Shown in pieces: positions 12,361-25,700 of a stretch of 64,000 bases of DNA. The notes under the pieces were generated by a model that worked only from the letters and a program-made list of their open reading frames with translations, had not been told where the DNA came from and made no database searches. The position numbers and the translations under genes were made by a program. The stretch is taken from positions 3,355,501 through 3,419,500 of the forward strand of contig OU015661.1 of the NCBI GenBank assembly GCA_907165275.2, given 5' to 3'. The stretch is from Zygaena filipendulae. Lineage: Eukaryota > Arthropoda > Insecta > Lepidoptera > Zygaenidae. Position 1 is the first letter of the stretch, and every line of letters begins with the position of its first letter.

Positions 12361-13816
12361 GTACGGGAGATACCGATGCTAATTCGGGAGACACTCGAGC
12401 GTCGTCGGGACCTATTGGGTTTTGAAGATTAGGAGATATAAACAAAATAAGGTTATATGATATTTTTTCATTCACCGGTGGGTTTAGCTTCTACAGGCTT
12501 TCAAAAATGTAAAAAAAAATAGTAAAATGGAAATACTCGAGCGCGTCAGATATTGTAGTTTAGATACTCCAAGGTGTCTCTGATATCGAAAATATATTCA
12601 TCTGCCCATTTGCGTGGTGGGGGTGGCCATCCGGAAGGGGAGAAAATGAAAAAAAAAAACATTTACTCGAGCGCGTCAGATATTCAAAGGGGATGTTAAG
12701 TGAGCCTTAAAAATGCACCCCTTCGAAAATCTGCCGATTTGGAGGTGACGCAAGGTAGTAGCGAATTTTTGAAAATGCAAAAAAAAATCTCAATTTTGAA
12801 ATACTCGAGCGTGTCAGATTATTTTACAGAAGGTTCAGCTTGCAGTCCAAGTTATGTTGGCTTAAAATCTGACAATAATTTTGAGGGATATTATTAATCT
12901 GACTGCTAGAAACAAAAATTATGATTTATTTTTAATTTTTTTTTATTTCTGATGTAAGTTTAATAACTTTATGAGCTATTTCTTGTTCACAAAAAAAACA
13001 CACTTTATATTTCTATGTAATATGTAAAAGCTCACAAAATATTATTCACAAAACTAACTTTAAAGCACAAACAAGCCATTTCGTTTTACATATAATAACA
13101 TGAACGCGTTGTTTTGTGATGAGCTTTATTATATAATATATATATAATTACATTAAAGTGAAAGGTGAACCTATAGTTTGATGTAATACTTACCTTAACT
13201 TATTTTAATATGTATTTTAACCGACCAAAAAAAGTTATAATTCGACACGTTTAGCGCCGTGGTATACTGTGATGACGTTATGGCGACGGAAAGTAGTGTG
13301 AGGACGGTGCGAGAGAGTGAGAGATAGAGAAAAAGTAAAAGGGAAAGAAAGACAGAGATATGAATAGGTACATGTTTCACTGCAGCTGCTCGTTCGATTC
13401 GAAGACGATTTTTGTTTCTTCGGCTTATGAAAATCGGCAGATTATATTTTTCCCGCTATCCTTGAGTTATTTACTTTAAAATAAAAAACAAATCAACTGC
13501 GCTCGAGAATGTCGAAGTTGCGTTTTTTTTTTGCAAGTTTGTGATCCTCTAACTCCTTTACGTCACGTTCAAATGGTCAGATTATTCATATACATACTTC
13601 TCACTATGTAATTAACCCACCATATCTTAATCTGACGCGCTCGAGTATTTCGAGTTATCGATTTTTTTTTACTAATCTGATCGGTTATTCTAGACGCACC
13701 CACCAGTGTAGAGGGCCTATATTTGGTGGAGGTACTCAACATGGTGCAAGGTACCCCCCTTATGTTCATCTGACGCGCTTTAGCTAATCCACAAATCCCC
13801 TCTTGGCGGTCCGTAC
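12361..13816 (+). mobile_element. 1.45-kb non-autonomous element with mirrored CTCGAGCG motifs, copy 1
   Basis: The element begins GTACGGGAGA and ends GGTCCGTAC, with TA on each side, giving a short terminal inverted repeat (TAGTACGG). A second copy with the same ends lies at 57215-58663, which fixes the boundaries. Subterminal motifs of the form CTCGAGCGCGTCAGA occur at 12536-12550 and 12666-12680, with variants at 12394 and 12804-12818. The inverse form occurs at about 13498, at 13631-13645 and at 13769-13779. No transposase is encoded, and the 61-codon open frame found in both copies has no similarity I recognise. It is probably a non-autonomous DNA transposon mobilised in trans. Confidence 0.75.
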
Positions 13817-16800
13817 TATAACGCTAAGACGCATAGGAGCTGAGCAGTGACGATAAATTTGAAGCAAGTCGGATGAAAATACGAGCTCTTATCCTCGCAT
13901 AATTTTACTCAATCACGCAAAAACGGCTGAACTGGTTTGGATGAAATTTGGTATGCACGTTGTCAGGGGTACAGAGAAGGACATAGGGTACTTTTTATCC
14001 CGGAATTCCCGTGGGAACTCCGAAATTACCACGGGTGAAAACGCGGGGCACAGCTATTATAAATAAATCTAAAACCGCTCCCGTCATTATGTCGTTCAAG
14101 TAAGCACTCGTTCTAAAGGCCAGTGAATTGTCTAAGTAATAACTCTAATGCATCTTAATAAAATTTTAATGTTTTTAAAGGGTAAAACGGGACCCTATTA
14201 CTAGTATATTTATTACTCTGAGCTATTACTAAAACTTCACTGTCCGTTCGTCCGTCCGTCCGTCTGTCTATCTGTACGTCTACTGTCACCAGGCTGTATC
14301 TCATGAACCGTGATAGACAGTTGAAAATTTCACAGATGATTTGTCACAGATGATCCTTAAGTGTGTATGTATGCTGTAGGTACATATTATATACAAAGTG
14401 ATAATGAGACGTATAATTAGACAGTTTTTGGCGGTATCCATTATTATTTTTATCTATACATACAAATAAAATTGAAGTGTCTGTTTGTAATTCCAAATTA
14501 GCACCTTTTCACTAAATGCATATGAAAGTACATACGGACATAAAAAAAAAATTATTAATTTTTGTCTGTTCGTCTGTCTGACTGTTTATTACGGACATAG
14601 TAAGTAATTAAGTATTACGATATGATTACGATACTCCGGGTATTTGAAAGAAAAGGTTTATTTATTTGTACTTAAATAGGGATACAACACGTCAAATCTC
14701 TATTCAGTGTTAGGTCAATAACAATTGGTTATAATTTGCATCGCGCACGCGCAGTGAAAGTGGTAGTGCGTATCGGGATATGGCTGAAGTGGCGCTTTAT
14801 AGCCGCTTGTGCACGCACCATCACGGCTCGTGTTGCAACAACACTGTTCGTCCACGGGCTCCACGGCTCTAGAAAGCAGCGTGGAATTTTCCGTTAGCCT
14901 TTGGTTTAGTGACGACTGTATTGATGGTATTTATTCAACCATGTTCGTAGAGATGAAGTATTAAAAAAAAGGTTTTGTGTAGTTCACTTAACTTTTTTCA
15001 CTTCACTTATTATGTTATTTTCATCTCTCAACAAGCTATAGGCGTTTGACCACATCTAACCCGGAATGGGAATTGGCTTTCAAGTGAGAGTTTCGGAAGA
15101 CTCCGTCAGGTGATTGGCGACAGAATTTTTAACTTGAAGGTGGGATATAGTTATGAATGTGGTGGCACTAGAAAATAACCATACTCAAGCTCTTTTCTTT
15201 TTATTTTATGTGTCTTATTTTTATTGTTTCTTTTGGGGAAATTAAGTATATTTGAATTTGACTCATTATTGGGAGTTGAACCTACGCCTTGCGACGTGTG
15301 ATCTGTAATCATCGTTGACGTTTTCATTATGTGGAGTTTGGTTGCATAATATCAAACGCAACATGCTATTGAAACACATTTTTTTGCACATTTCTAATCA
15401 ATCACTACACTCGTACATAACGCATAATTATGGGACATAATATCATTGTTGACAGGAGTCAGTCGTCATGAAATAACTATATTATCATCATTATTAATCA
15501 ATAATCAATATTAATGAGCTCTATAGAGCGCGTGTTCGCTGCTTGATCAGATCCATATTTATAAATGTTCTCGACATATACTAAGTATAGTCATACTCAT
15601 ACATTGTCTAAAATTTTATTGTTAAAAATGGATTTGAACAAATAAAACCAGCTCCGTAAATGTATTTCCTAAGCTAAATGTATTTTCTTAAATAAATAAT
15701 AGAAAAGATCGCCAATGTGGTGCCAAAAAGTGACATATTTAATTATTAAAAATATCTACAGACATAAACATCCGTGAATTGGCGACGGAATAATGTTGAA
15801 ATGAATGAAATGAAATATAGTTTAATCGTTACGACCAAAAACAAAAGTAGCATAAATAGCGTGTCGCAACAAAATGGCAACCAGCTCAGCATAAGCCGGG
15901 AACCATTGGGGGCCCGACGCTGGTCTTCCGCTGAAGCCGCGTGTGGCGTCACGGGTGTGGGCGCGCATGTTCTTAATATTTAAGAAAATTTGAATAAATT
16001 CAGCTGTTTTGCTCTATTTAGACACTCCGGTTAAAGTTATTTTGGGGAAATCCATAAAATAATATTGTGCCGTTTGCGAATTCTATGATGATATTTTCAC
16101 CAACTGGCATAGCTGCTAAAAATATTCTGTTGACTTTATAAATATCTGAGGTCGTGTGATCGTGGACATTGTGAGCTTTTGTATGAATCACCTTCGTCAG
16201 TGTATGTAGAGATGGATTGGAATGATATATTTTTGTATGTGAGATACTGTGCATCTTGTACTGTGGTTTTCAAATAACACTAGGCGTTCTGGAATGTACT
16301 CAAGTGTAAGTTTGTCTCCATATTACTTAATATACTTTTTGTCTCTGTATTTATATAGACTCACGCAATACACATGACGGTATTGCGTCGACGCATTAGT
16401 CCCAGTAGCCCGGTGATAACCTACATTTGCTAGTTACCCCTTTGTCAGCTGTTGCAATTTAGTTTATGACTTTGTATGTACACTATACAAGTATGTAGGT
16501 AGTACGCTCGTAATTATCACGTTCTCTATTGTTCCCAAATGTAACGTTGTGTAACTAAAATGAATCCTTTGTTTTGTTATCTCCACCGAGTTTTCCGTTT
16601 TCTAACATGAGCTCGATAATAAAAGGCAATGGAAATCGATTCGTTTATAATAATGACCTTGTAGGATTCACGAACCGTCTGTGGCTTGTTGCTATACGGA
16701 CGACCAACAAAACTCGTACACTTTTGGGAGTAGATACTTATATCATTGCCATTCAAAATTTGTACCTCTAGTAGTAGTGAAAGTTTTTTCATCGCATGCT

Positions 16801-18960
16801 TCCGTCTGGCATCGTAAAATACTCTATTTCTGTATTCTTCGTTACGTGTGAATGAGTCTGTTGTCATTTTAGCGACCAAGCTATGGTAATTTGTCGTACA
16901 TAACCATTGTTTTTAGATACACGTGCCGTGTGATATTTTACGATTGTTGGTGTTGAATGATAAAAAAGTACGTACAACTTTTAATACGACTAGCCAGCAG
17001 CGATTATTCTGACTGGAACCGGTTCGTATCGGTTTGGCAGACACTTTTGACCTTATTTAAAATTTGTTTACGAATTCGCTGCTTATTCTAGTTTTTAACA
17101 AAAGGAAAAATATGTACAAACAATATAATAGACATTTAGCGATTTAGGTGATTACATTCTGACTGTAGGTAATAATAGTGTGTATTTTCAGGTAGGTACA
17201 GATAGCTAGTAAGTACATATATATAGAAATAAATTTAATCAGATATTAATAACAAAAATAAACAATGAATAACTATCACTAAAACAATTAGGTAGATTCT
17301 GCTGCAGTTTGTTGAGTGCAATAGTGTAATAGGGTACTTTCATCCCGGGAAAAATTTAAGTTCTCGAGGGGATTCCGAAATTCACGACGCCTTAGATAGC
17401 TAGATGTTTACTAATAATAAAAATCTAATAATATTGTATTTTTTAAAACCACGATGCGTTGTTATTTTTGTTACTATTTTTTCAAATTTAGACGCACCGC
17501 GCACGATCGTCGCGCGTCGTGTTGATCCGTGGTTTGTCGACTCCACGCCAGGCGACTTCGCGAGGCGGGGCTTGCGCGTCACTAAAATACGTATTCCGAT
17601 GCGTGCGTTTCTGTGTTCGCGTCTAATTTGGTGACGCCGCTCGTTAGTAGAAGTTTGCTTGTTGCAATCGTAGAATCGCCACTCGCCACTACACAAACGC
17701 CAATCGCGCTCCCACAAGACTGGCGGGCGGGAAACTAAAAAAACCCTCACGTGCGATATTGGCAATGAACGTGAGGTGGTAAATGAAGTAGGTATATATT
17801 ATCATTATGTTTTTTCACCGGACAACAAACAGCGGATATAGTGGGCGCTTTGTGTTACAAAGTTCATGCACGTGCATCGTTAATTCATTAATATTGTTAC
17901 AAAATTTGAAGGGTCTTTATCATTTGGAAGTGCACAAAGCCTTGAGTTTGATATTATTGCGAGCCGGTTTGGCTGTCTCTCTAAACGCCATCACGATTCT
18001 GGATAGTTCTACAGTCTACATTCATAGTGCTTGCCAGCTTACAAACAACCATCAAACAACATAACGGTAAAAAAGAATTTCTTAGCGTTCTTAAAATCAA
18101 AGATTTTGTTGTATGCCTCAGTTGTATGCTCATAAGAATATAGTGAAGAGTATCATGATTTTGATTCAAAACACCATTTTTAGTGTAAAAAATTTGTTTA
18201 TAAGACAACAAAAACTCTTGCCAGTTAAAACCTTTGAAGTCTTTAGTGTAGGTAGTCTATAGTACCTATATGAACTGTCTATAAATGCATCTCGTTTTCG
18301 TAACCTAATTAAAGTTAAAAAGAACGTATTAGTGACGATAATGCCCCCGAAAATCGACTTAGATAGAAAGTTCTCTGTGAAACTAGAGTGGAAGTTTGCA
18401 TGTAGAGTCGTATATTTTTACTTTGACCGGACCGCGAATTGATTTTAATCATATAATTTAATAGGTATAACTAGATAGAACGGCAATCAGTGCACGCAGA
18501 GTCAGTACTGAAAGTGTGGTGAAACCACATCAGTTCACATGACTATATCTTTTGGCATCATCGTATGCAGTTTTTTGACTGCCCATTTTGTTTTCTTTAC
18601 GTTTGTAAAATTTTCAATCCGATCCTACCTTTACAATTTTTTTTTACTTTTTCGGTATTAGGTTGCTATAATAATACAATATAATCTTGTTTAACTACAA
18701 GACTATACCTATCGGATTACATTGTCCATCAGAGTCACGTTTTCAACGTAAGAGAGCTGGTATTGTGTAACTACTATTTCTGTCTGTTATTCACTGCAGT
18801 TATGTTTTTAATAAGTTGTTATTTATATTTTACACCACAAATGAAACCAACCCTGACGTCATAGGCGTCGTCATATATTGTAATTTTTCATTCCGAATAA
18901 AATAAAAGAAGAGGCCCCGAGGAGCTGATAATGTCTTTTTAGACAAATTATTATCAATAC
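13817..18960. other. Non-coding DNA, probable Ip6k intron, with several GC-rich islands
   Basis: No exon with a recognisable protein. A Lep1-like repeat lies at about 13880-14062, and a second fragment with tandem gtccgtccgtccgtctgtc lies near 14240-14340. Relatively GC-rich patches at about 14735-14890, 15880-15965 and 17485-17735 could be alternative promoters or 5' exons. Each has open frames on both strands, so coding potential cannot be claimed. Confidence 0.4.
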
Positions 18961-18965
18961 ATAAT

Positions 18966-19620
18966 TATTAATCTTAATATATATAAATCACGTTGTTTGT
19001 CCGCGATGGACTCCGAAACTACAGAAAGGATTTTAATAAAATTTTGTAACCATTTATAAAATGGTCCAACTTAAAAGATAGGATAGTTTTTAACCCGGAA
19101 TTCCCGCGGGAACTCCGGAATTACCGCGGATGAAATCGCAGGGGACAGCTAGTTATGTATAAATAAAAGTGTATGTAATTCAACTAACAGTTTTTCACTA
19201 AATGCAAATGAAAGTATATACAGTACTTACATAAAAAGATCTTTTTTTTATTTTTGTCCTTGCTAATCTCTGAAACGGCTGGACCAATTTTAACGGGACT
19301 TTCACTGGCAGAAACTCACGCGGATGAACCCGCGGGGCTTAGCTAGTTACAAAATAATATGGAATATAATAATACTAGCTGTTCCCCGCGGCGTCTCACG
19401 CGTTGATTTAGGAATTCCCGCGGGTATTCCTGGATAAAAAGTACTCTATGTCCGTATCCAGGTGTGGAAACAGCTTGTTAGCAGTTCCACTTAGCACTTT
19501 TAAGGACGACCTTCAGTGTCATTTATCCCTTGACTACGTGTATACAAAATTTCATCATGGTCGTTTGAGTAGTTAACGCGAGAAAATGTAACAAACATTA
19601 GGATTTATAATATCAGGATC
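18966..19620. repeat. Cluster of Lep1-like (Helitron-type) repeats
   Basis: Three adjacent pieces are visible. One ends near 19160 with ggacagctagt, one ends near 19348 with ggggcttagctagtta, and an inverse piece begins near 19375 with ctagctgttccccgcgg. All share the lepidopteran phrases cggaattcccgcgggaact and atgaaatcgcagg-like ends. They lie immediately upstream of the first coding exon of Ip6k. Confidence 0.6.
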
Positions 19621-19722
19621 AGTTGAGTATTTCATAGCGCTACGTTAGAATGCGCCCGAGCTCGTGAACCAGCTATGATGTTGTTGCAGGTAGACAGCGG
19701 TGGCGGTGGCTCGGCTGAAGTG

Positions 19723-22700
19723 ATGGTGTACTCTCTCGGCTGGGGCATGGGGGAGCCGGAGCGGCGCGTCGCGGACCGCAAGCGCGCCCAGCCGCCCAAC
19801 ACGTCGGTGCTCGCGCCGCTGTCGCCGGACGACGGGCACGAGGTCGACGTGCTGCCGCTACACAATCAGGTGATCTTGCGCACATCCAAATAATAATAGT
19901 GTATGTTGTGTATGTTTAGGTCTATCTATTGGTTGTGTGTTATATTATCTTTACGATAATAATATGTAGACACCACCCGCTTCTATTTGCAGCTCTTTGT
20001 CACCTTAAGGTTCCATTGCCACTGCCTCTAGCGCTAAGGCCGCCTTTTGCTCTGTCCTTTCTTTTTATATGTGTTCTTTTTCTTTCTTTTTAGTGTTTGT
20101 CTTTTGAGTCAATAAAGTATACGTATATTTTGAACTTAGACATTACCACACAGCGCCATCCGGACCCCGGTGCAGGCCAGGCTTAGTGTCGTTTCTTTGA
20201 ACGTACTCTAATTCGCTTTTCTAATTTTTTGCTCTTGTGCACTCTATTCCAATTCCACTTATCGCGACTCTATGTGCATAACTCTAATTCACTCAACCGA
20301 AGATCGATTATTGCTTTTTCACAATTTTGTCTACAGTAAAATTTTAATGGTATAGGTATTATTCATGATACCAAAGTAACAAAATCAATTTAAAAATTCA
20401 AGTGGCAATTGAGGTCGATGTTCAGATTGTAAGGTTGTTGGTTGTTGCCCCTTGCCCGGTCGACGCCACAACCACCTTAGCATGTTTTCTTTTTGTCACG
20501 ACTCACGAGCGCTTCAACCGATCGATGCGGGCGCGCCGACCGACTTCACCGCTGTTTTTTTTTTTGGACACAGATAAGCAATAACATGTTAACCCACAAA
20601 ATTAAGTTATTGCTACAGAACGATTTATTGAGAGTTATAGAACGTTTTTTAATTATGTATTTACCTTATTACATTGTTTAAATATGTAACAATATGTTGG
20701 ACATGCAAAAATGTTGACACAAAATGGCGCTATAATTATAAAACACGATTTACTCAAAGTTTCTCGAGTGTAGATTAACACACTATTGCTTATCTATGTC
20801 CTTTTATCTGTTGACGAAACGAGCGCTTCTATGTTTACGTTATTCACCTCTGACATTATATTCTTAAACGCTAAAAGGTGGCCGTCTCTCAAAATACTCT
20901 TTTTGGCACTCATTCGGCTTAAAAGCGATACAGACAAAGTATATATTTTTTAGAATGATTCAAGTTTGAGTAGAGTGAGTAGTATAGAGTAGGTATCTAT
21001 AGGCCAATTTATAACGTTCTCTATAACGCAAGATTGTCCTATTTGTTTGAAATACACCTACCAATAATTGCGTATAATTCGTAGAGTAAAAAAATATTAT
21101 GTACATAATTTTAATATTTTCAACAATTTAGGTAGGTATGTAATTTTGACTCATACGGTGCGCTATCATTGTTTTTAGGTGCGAGTTAAAGTACTTACTT
21201 ATTTTTTATTATTAGAACATGTTATTTAGGTATAAATACAGTATTATCTTCTGATAGTAACTAATAATAATAATGTTTAGTCATAGGTTGTTTACTTTTT
21301 GAAAAGTTTCTTATCACACTTCTTTCGTTTTGCAGTACTTTGTTAGTTTCTGTAGCTATGCAAATATAAATTGTTGTAGTTATTAAGTTCTTGAAGTACA
21401 CCTCCAGATCAGCAAACTCATCTATTCAGATCAATTTATTGATATTTATCCACTGGGAATCGAACGGAACCTCTGACCACTGCGCCAACCCGGTCGTCAC
21501 ATATTGTAATATATTTTATTTATATTCTGCAGGTGGGCGGTCACACGAGACTGTTGGTGCTGAACGAGAGCACCGTGATCAAGCCTCTCAACATCCGCGA
21601 GTTGCATTTCTACCAGAACATTCCTGAGGACATACAGAACTTCGTGCCCAGATACAAAGGTGAGCATCACAGCCCGAGTACTACGATTAGGACGTAATTA
21701 GTCCCCGTGATGCCCGGTAATGCTTTTATTATATCATACAACGTCGCTGTATGCATCCGTTGTCGTTCATTGCATTTGCCTACATACATCCTGTACGTTT
21801 TTTTTATTTATCTCAATGTCATTGTTTATGTTTATTTTAGTCCGACTGTGTTATTTCTTGTATTGCATTGTATATACCTACTATTAAGAGCATAAAGGAA
21901 GTGTTGATGCTAATTTTCCGGTTTTGGTTTTCACAGCTCTGCTGTGTGCTGTGTATTTTTAAATAAATTATTATTATTTGTTTACGTTGTACCTACATAT
22001 TTTCATAATTATTTTTAAACACATTATCGAAGTTTATCGGATAAGTTTAAATCGCATGAGGATATGCGATAGCTCCTATCGTTTGCGTCATAATATAATC
22101 CTTTATTAGGTGGCCGTTGATTTTCGTGTCGAGTTTGGCCAATAATCTTATCTTAGTGTCACTTAGACAGTGAATGAATGCATAAAGCTGTGACAACTAT
22201 CAAAATAAAACAAACGGAAGTTTGTGTACATACTTATTATTGTTTTCCTTATTGCTCGTTTATTGCTTGACCGTCATTACAAATAGTGTGTGTGAGAGAA
22301 AATGTTCAGTGAGTGAGCGTTGCCGTTGTTTAAATGCAAACCCGCCGACTGCTTGTGTTTACATTACATAATATCATCAAATAAATATTTTAATATAACA
22401 CACATTCAAAGTACCTACCTGACTCGCCTCCGAAGTGGCGGAACGCAAATAAATTATTGAAACATTATTGAATAGCAAGTGTCGAGTACGTGTCGAATAA
22501 TGGGAAGAAGTACTTACCTCGTGTAAGATTTGATTCAAGCAAAGGTAGAATGACTCAAACATTTAAACATACCTTTATTATTAACGCGTGTTGCGACTAT
22601 ATGTATCAGCCTGGGACGATAATTATAAATTAGATTTTTCGCGCATCCTCCAGAGTTCAAATAATTACGACGAGATTCCTATAAAAAAAAAAATATGCAA

Positions 22701-25700
22701 AAAAAGTATTTAATTAAAGATCGAATGGAATCTTTATTGAGTGGTTGCACTTATGTTCTCGCTATCGCATTGGAACTTTTACCGGTTTCGATTACAAATA
22801 GCATCTCGTAAAATATTAATATATAGGTGTGACAAGAAAATGTAATTGCGCTTGAAGATATTGTACCTTCGTTGTACGATCTAACGGTAAGAGTTCCCGT
22901 CTATTTATAAATACACCATGATATTCTAATTGAATTGTAATATCAGAGTGGTTAATGGCATCGCAAGTCGTGTCGGTTCACGGATGCGCACGCGCAGGGG
23001 TTTGTGCGCGAGGGTCCGCGAGTGCGAGGCAGGTGGACCGTGGAGCGGACCGTGTCCGAGCGGGGTGTAGGAACACAATATTAGTTTCCTTGTTGTCGCA
23101 AGGGCTGCGGCGCTGCGGCGGGCGGAGCGAGCCGGCGGCACACCCACGCCACCCCCGCCTACTAATAGCGCCCTAGCGGTAATTTTACAATATGGGTTTG
23201 TAAACCTTTACTTAAAAAAATGCATTTACCCAAACACCACTCACACACAGTGACGGATTCGATGGCGATAGCGCCCCAGGCCCGTGCTAATATGCCGCCT
23301 GGTGAGTAACGAAATAAAAGAAATTAATGGGTTTCAATAACAATTTTAAAGCCATAATAAATTTTTCAAAATTATGAATATCTCTTAATTATTTTTCCAC
23401 AATATAATACTAAGAGACAAAATAGTAAAGTTGAATCTCATACAACAAAAATTCTATAAATTTGTACCCATCTGGGTTCACGAGTTTTTTTTAATTTTTA
23501 CAATTTTTTTACCCTCAAATGTTGCCAAGGTCTAAGCCTAAATCCGCTACTGCTGACATGCATTACACGGTCTACATCCAAACACATAGTATATAATCAT
23601 GTTTCTTCACATCTTATTTGCATTCACAAAACGTACACACACAACACAAACAAGAGACACAACAAAAGTTATACAAACCCTATTAGAATTATCACTTGTT
23701 TTTCCTACATCAGTTATCACTTACTCATCGATAAAATAACGTTTGAAAACTTGCATTTTAATAGTAAGTTAATATTGATATTACAGATAATATAACTGAT
23801 TGCATATTATAAATCATTACTTGATGTCCTTGCGCATTCACACGCTGGACGCGCAACTAACATCCGGGTTCAAATCCTACCGGGCCATATTAATTAGTTA
23901 TCTAATCATCAATCGCAACAATATATTATACTTTTAAAAATTATAACAGAGACAAATTTTACAATAAATTTTAAGTAACTAATCAAATTACAATATAATA
24001 TTGAAATCGTTCTTAATTTTCAATCATTAAATATTTGTTTTAAAAAAAATTTGCAAGTTCGATTGCAGATAGATAATATAAATATAACAAGTGTGCATAA
24101 TGAAATGTGTGCGTGCAATACATTTTAGTGCTGATGTGAAAGCTATTTGTTGCAGGCGTGATGCAGGCGTCAAACACGGGAACCGCGAAACTGGACAAGC
24201 GGTACTCGCCATGTTTCCGCGACGAGAACGGACGCAAGCAGTCGCTGGGCGGCAAGCGCAAGCGAGACGACGTGTTCAAGTGCGTATCCGCGCCCGCGCC
24301 CGCGCCCCGCGCCCCGCGCCCCGCGCCGCCGCGCTCACCTCACTCTCCTCGACACTTGTCATGTGTCCTTTATCATATTTCAGAAGCTTTGACGTCCCGG
24401 CCCGGACCGGCACCCGACGTCGCCATTAATTCATACGGTCGAAATACTTACATGACTACCTATCCCACTAACGCGCGAGCGATGCACGCCCCATTCGCAC
24501 TCGGCGACCGACGAATGTGACTTGCTCGGAGTCGTGGTAATGATACCTACTATTTGATTGAAATGTAACAATTATAACAGATAACACCGACACTTTGTTT
24601 CAATTAGCTCCTCAATATCGCTGTCTGTGTGAGCTTACAGTGTTCCGCACCACACGGCCGTCTTTACCGTGTGCCTTTCCTGTTGCAGATTTAAAGTTCA
24701 CCGGAATGGCAATGCGAGCGAAGTGCTCAAGAGTATAGCGCACATGGACAATTCAAATAAGCAATGTAAGTCGGGTATTTGTAACATTCATTCAACTAAA
24801 ACATATATAAATACAACAACTTGCATGTTACAAAATATGTAACACGGATATGGCAAACAATATCAGTAGAGTAGGCTGAAGTGTTTTTAAAACAAAGCTT
24901 ACAATGTAATTCAGTTCTTATGTTGAGAACTTGTTCAATTCGTACGGAAAATTGATATCGTACTAGCAGTAGGTACCTACTATCGCCCAGGTCTCAGGAT
25001 AGCAGATAGTTGGGTATAATCAATGATATTTATATAGAATGTCTTTGGGTATACTATATTTATTTGTACTACTAACAGACCCAGCGATATCCTCTTGAAC
25101 TCTGTATTATACTCGTAGTTATACAATATCCCTACCTATATTAAGTCAGTTTTTCCTGCACGTATGTTCAACTATTGTTTCCGTCAGATTTCCTGATGAT
25201 GGAGAACATAACGTCGCCGTACCGCAAGACGTGCGTGCTCGACCTGAAGATGGGCACGCGGCAGCACGGCGACGACGCGTCCGCCGAGAAGCGCTCCAAG
25301 CAGATCGCCAAGTGCGCCGCCAGCACCTCCGCCACGCTCGGCGTGCGCCTCTGCGGCATGCAGGTGAGGGAGCCGCTGCCCGGCGACGGAGTAACAAACC
25401 TCCCCCCCCCCCCCCCGGGTGGATTATTATAATGGGCTAGATGACTAGTTTTAGTCCGTCGTCGTGGAGATTAACAAAAAATGAAATGTATTTTTTCCTT
25501 TTTTACTAAATAAATATAACGGCGACACCTTGGTACTTACCCTTTATATTTACAGTTAGTTATGACATCACGAGCCCCCACTTCTAAACTTTGACGCGCT
25601 TTATCTAAGAATTTTTACATTACCATAAAAAGTAAAAACTACGTGTCTATTATTTTATATTATCTGACTGACAGACTAAACAAGATTTTGTATCTCATGC

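Noticed and set aside
13195..13380. Open frame found in both 12361-13816 and 58060-58245
   Set aside because: Present only because the element is duplicated. It has low complexity and no domain.
18966..19620. Possible CRISPR or regular tandem array from repeated gaattcccgcggg phrases
   Set aside because: The phrases belong to dispersed Lep1-like copies in both orientations without regular spacers.
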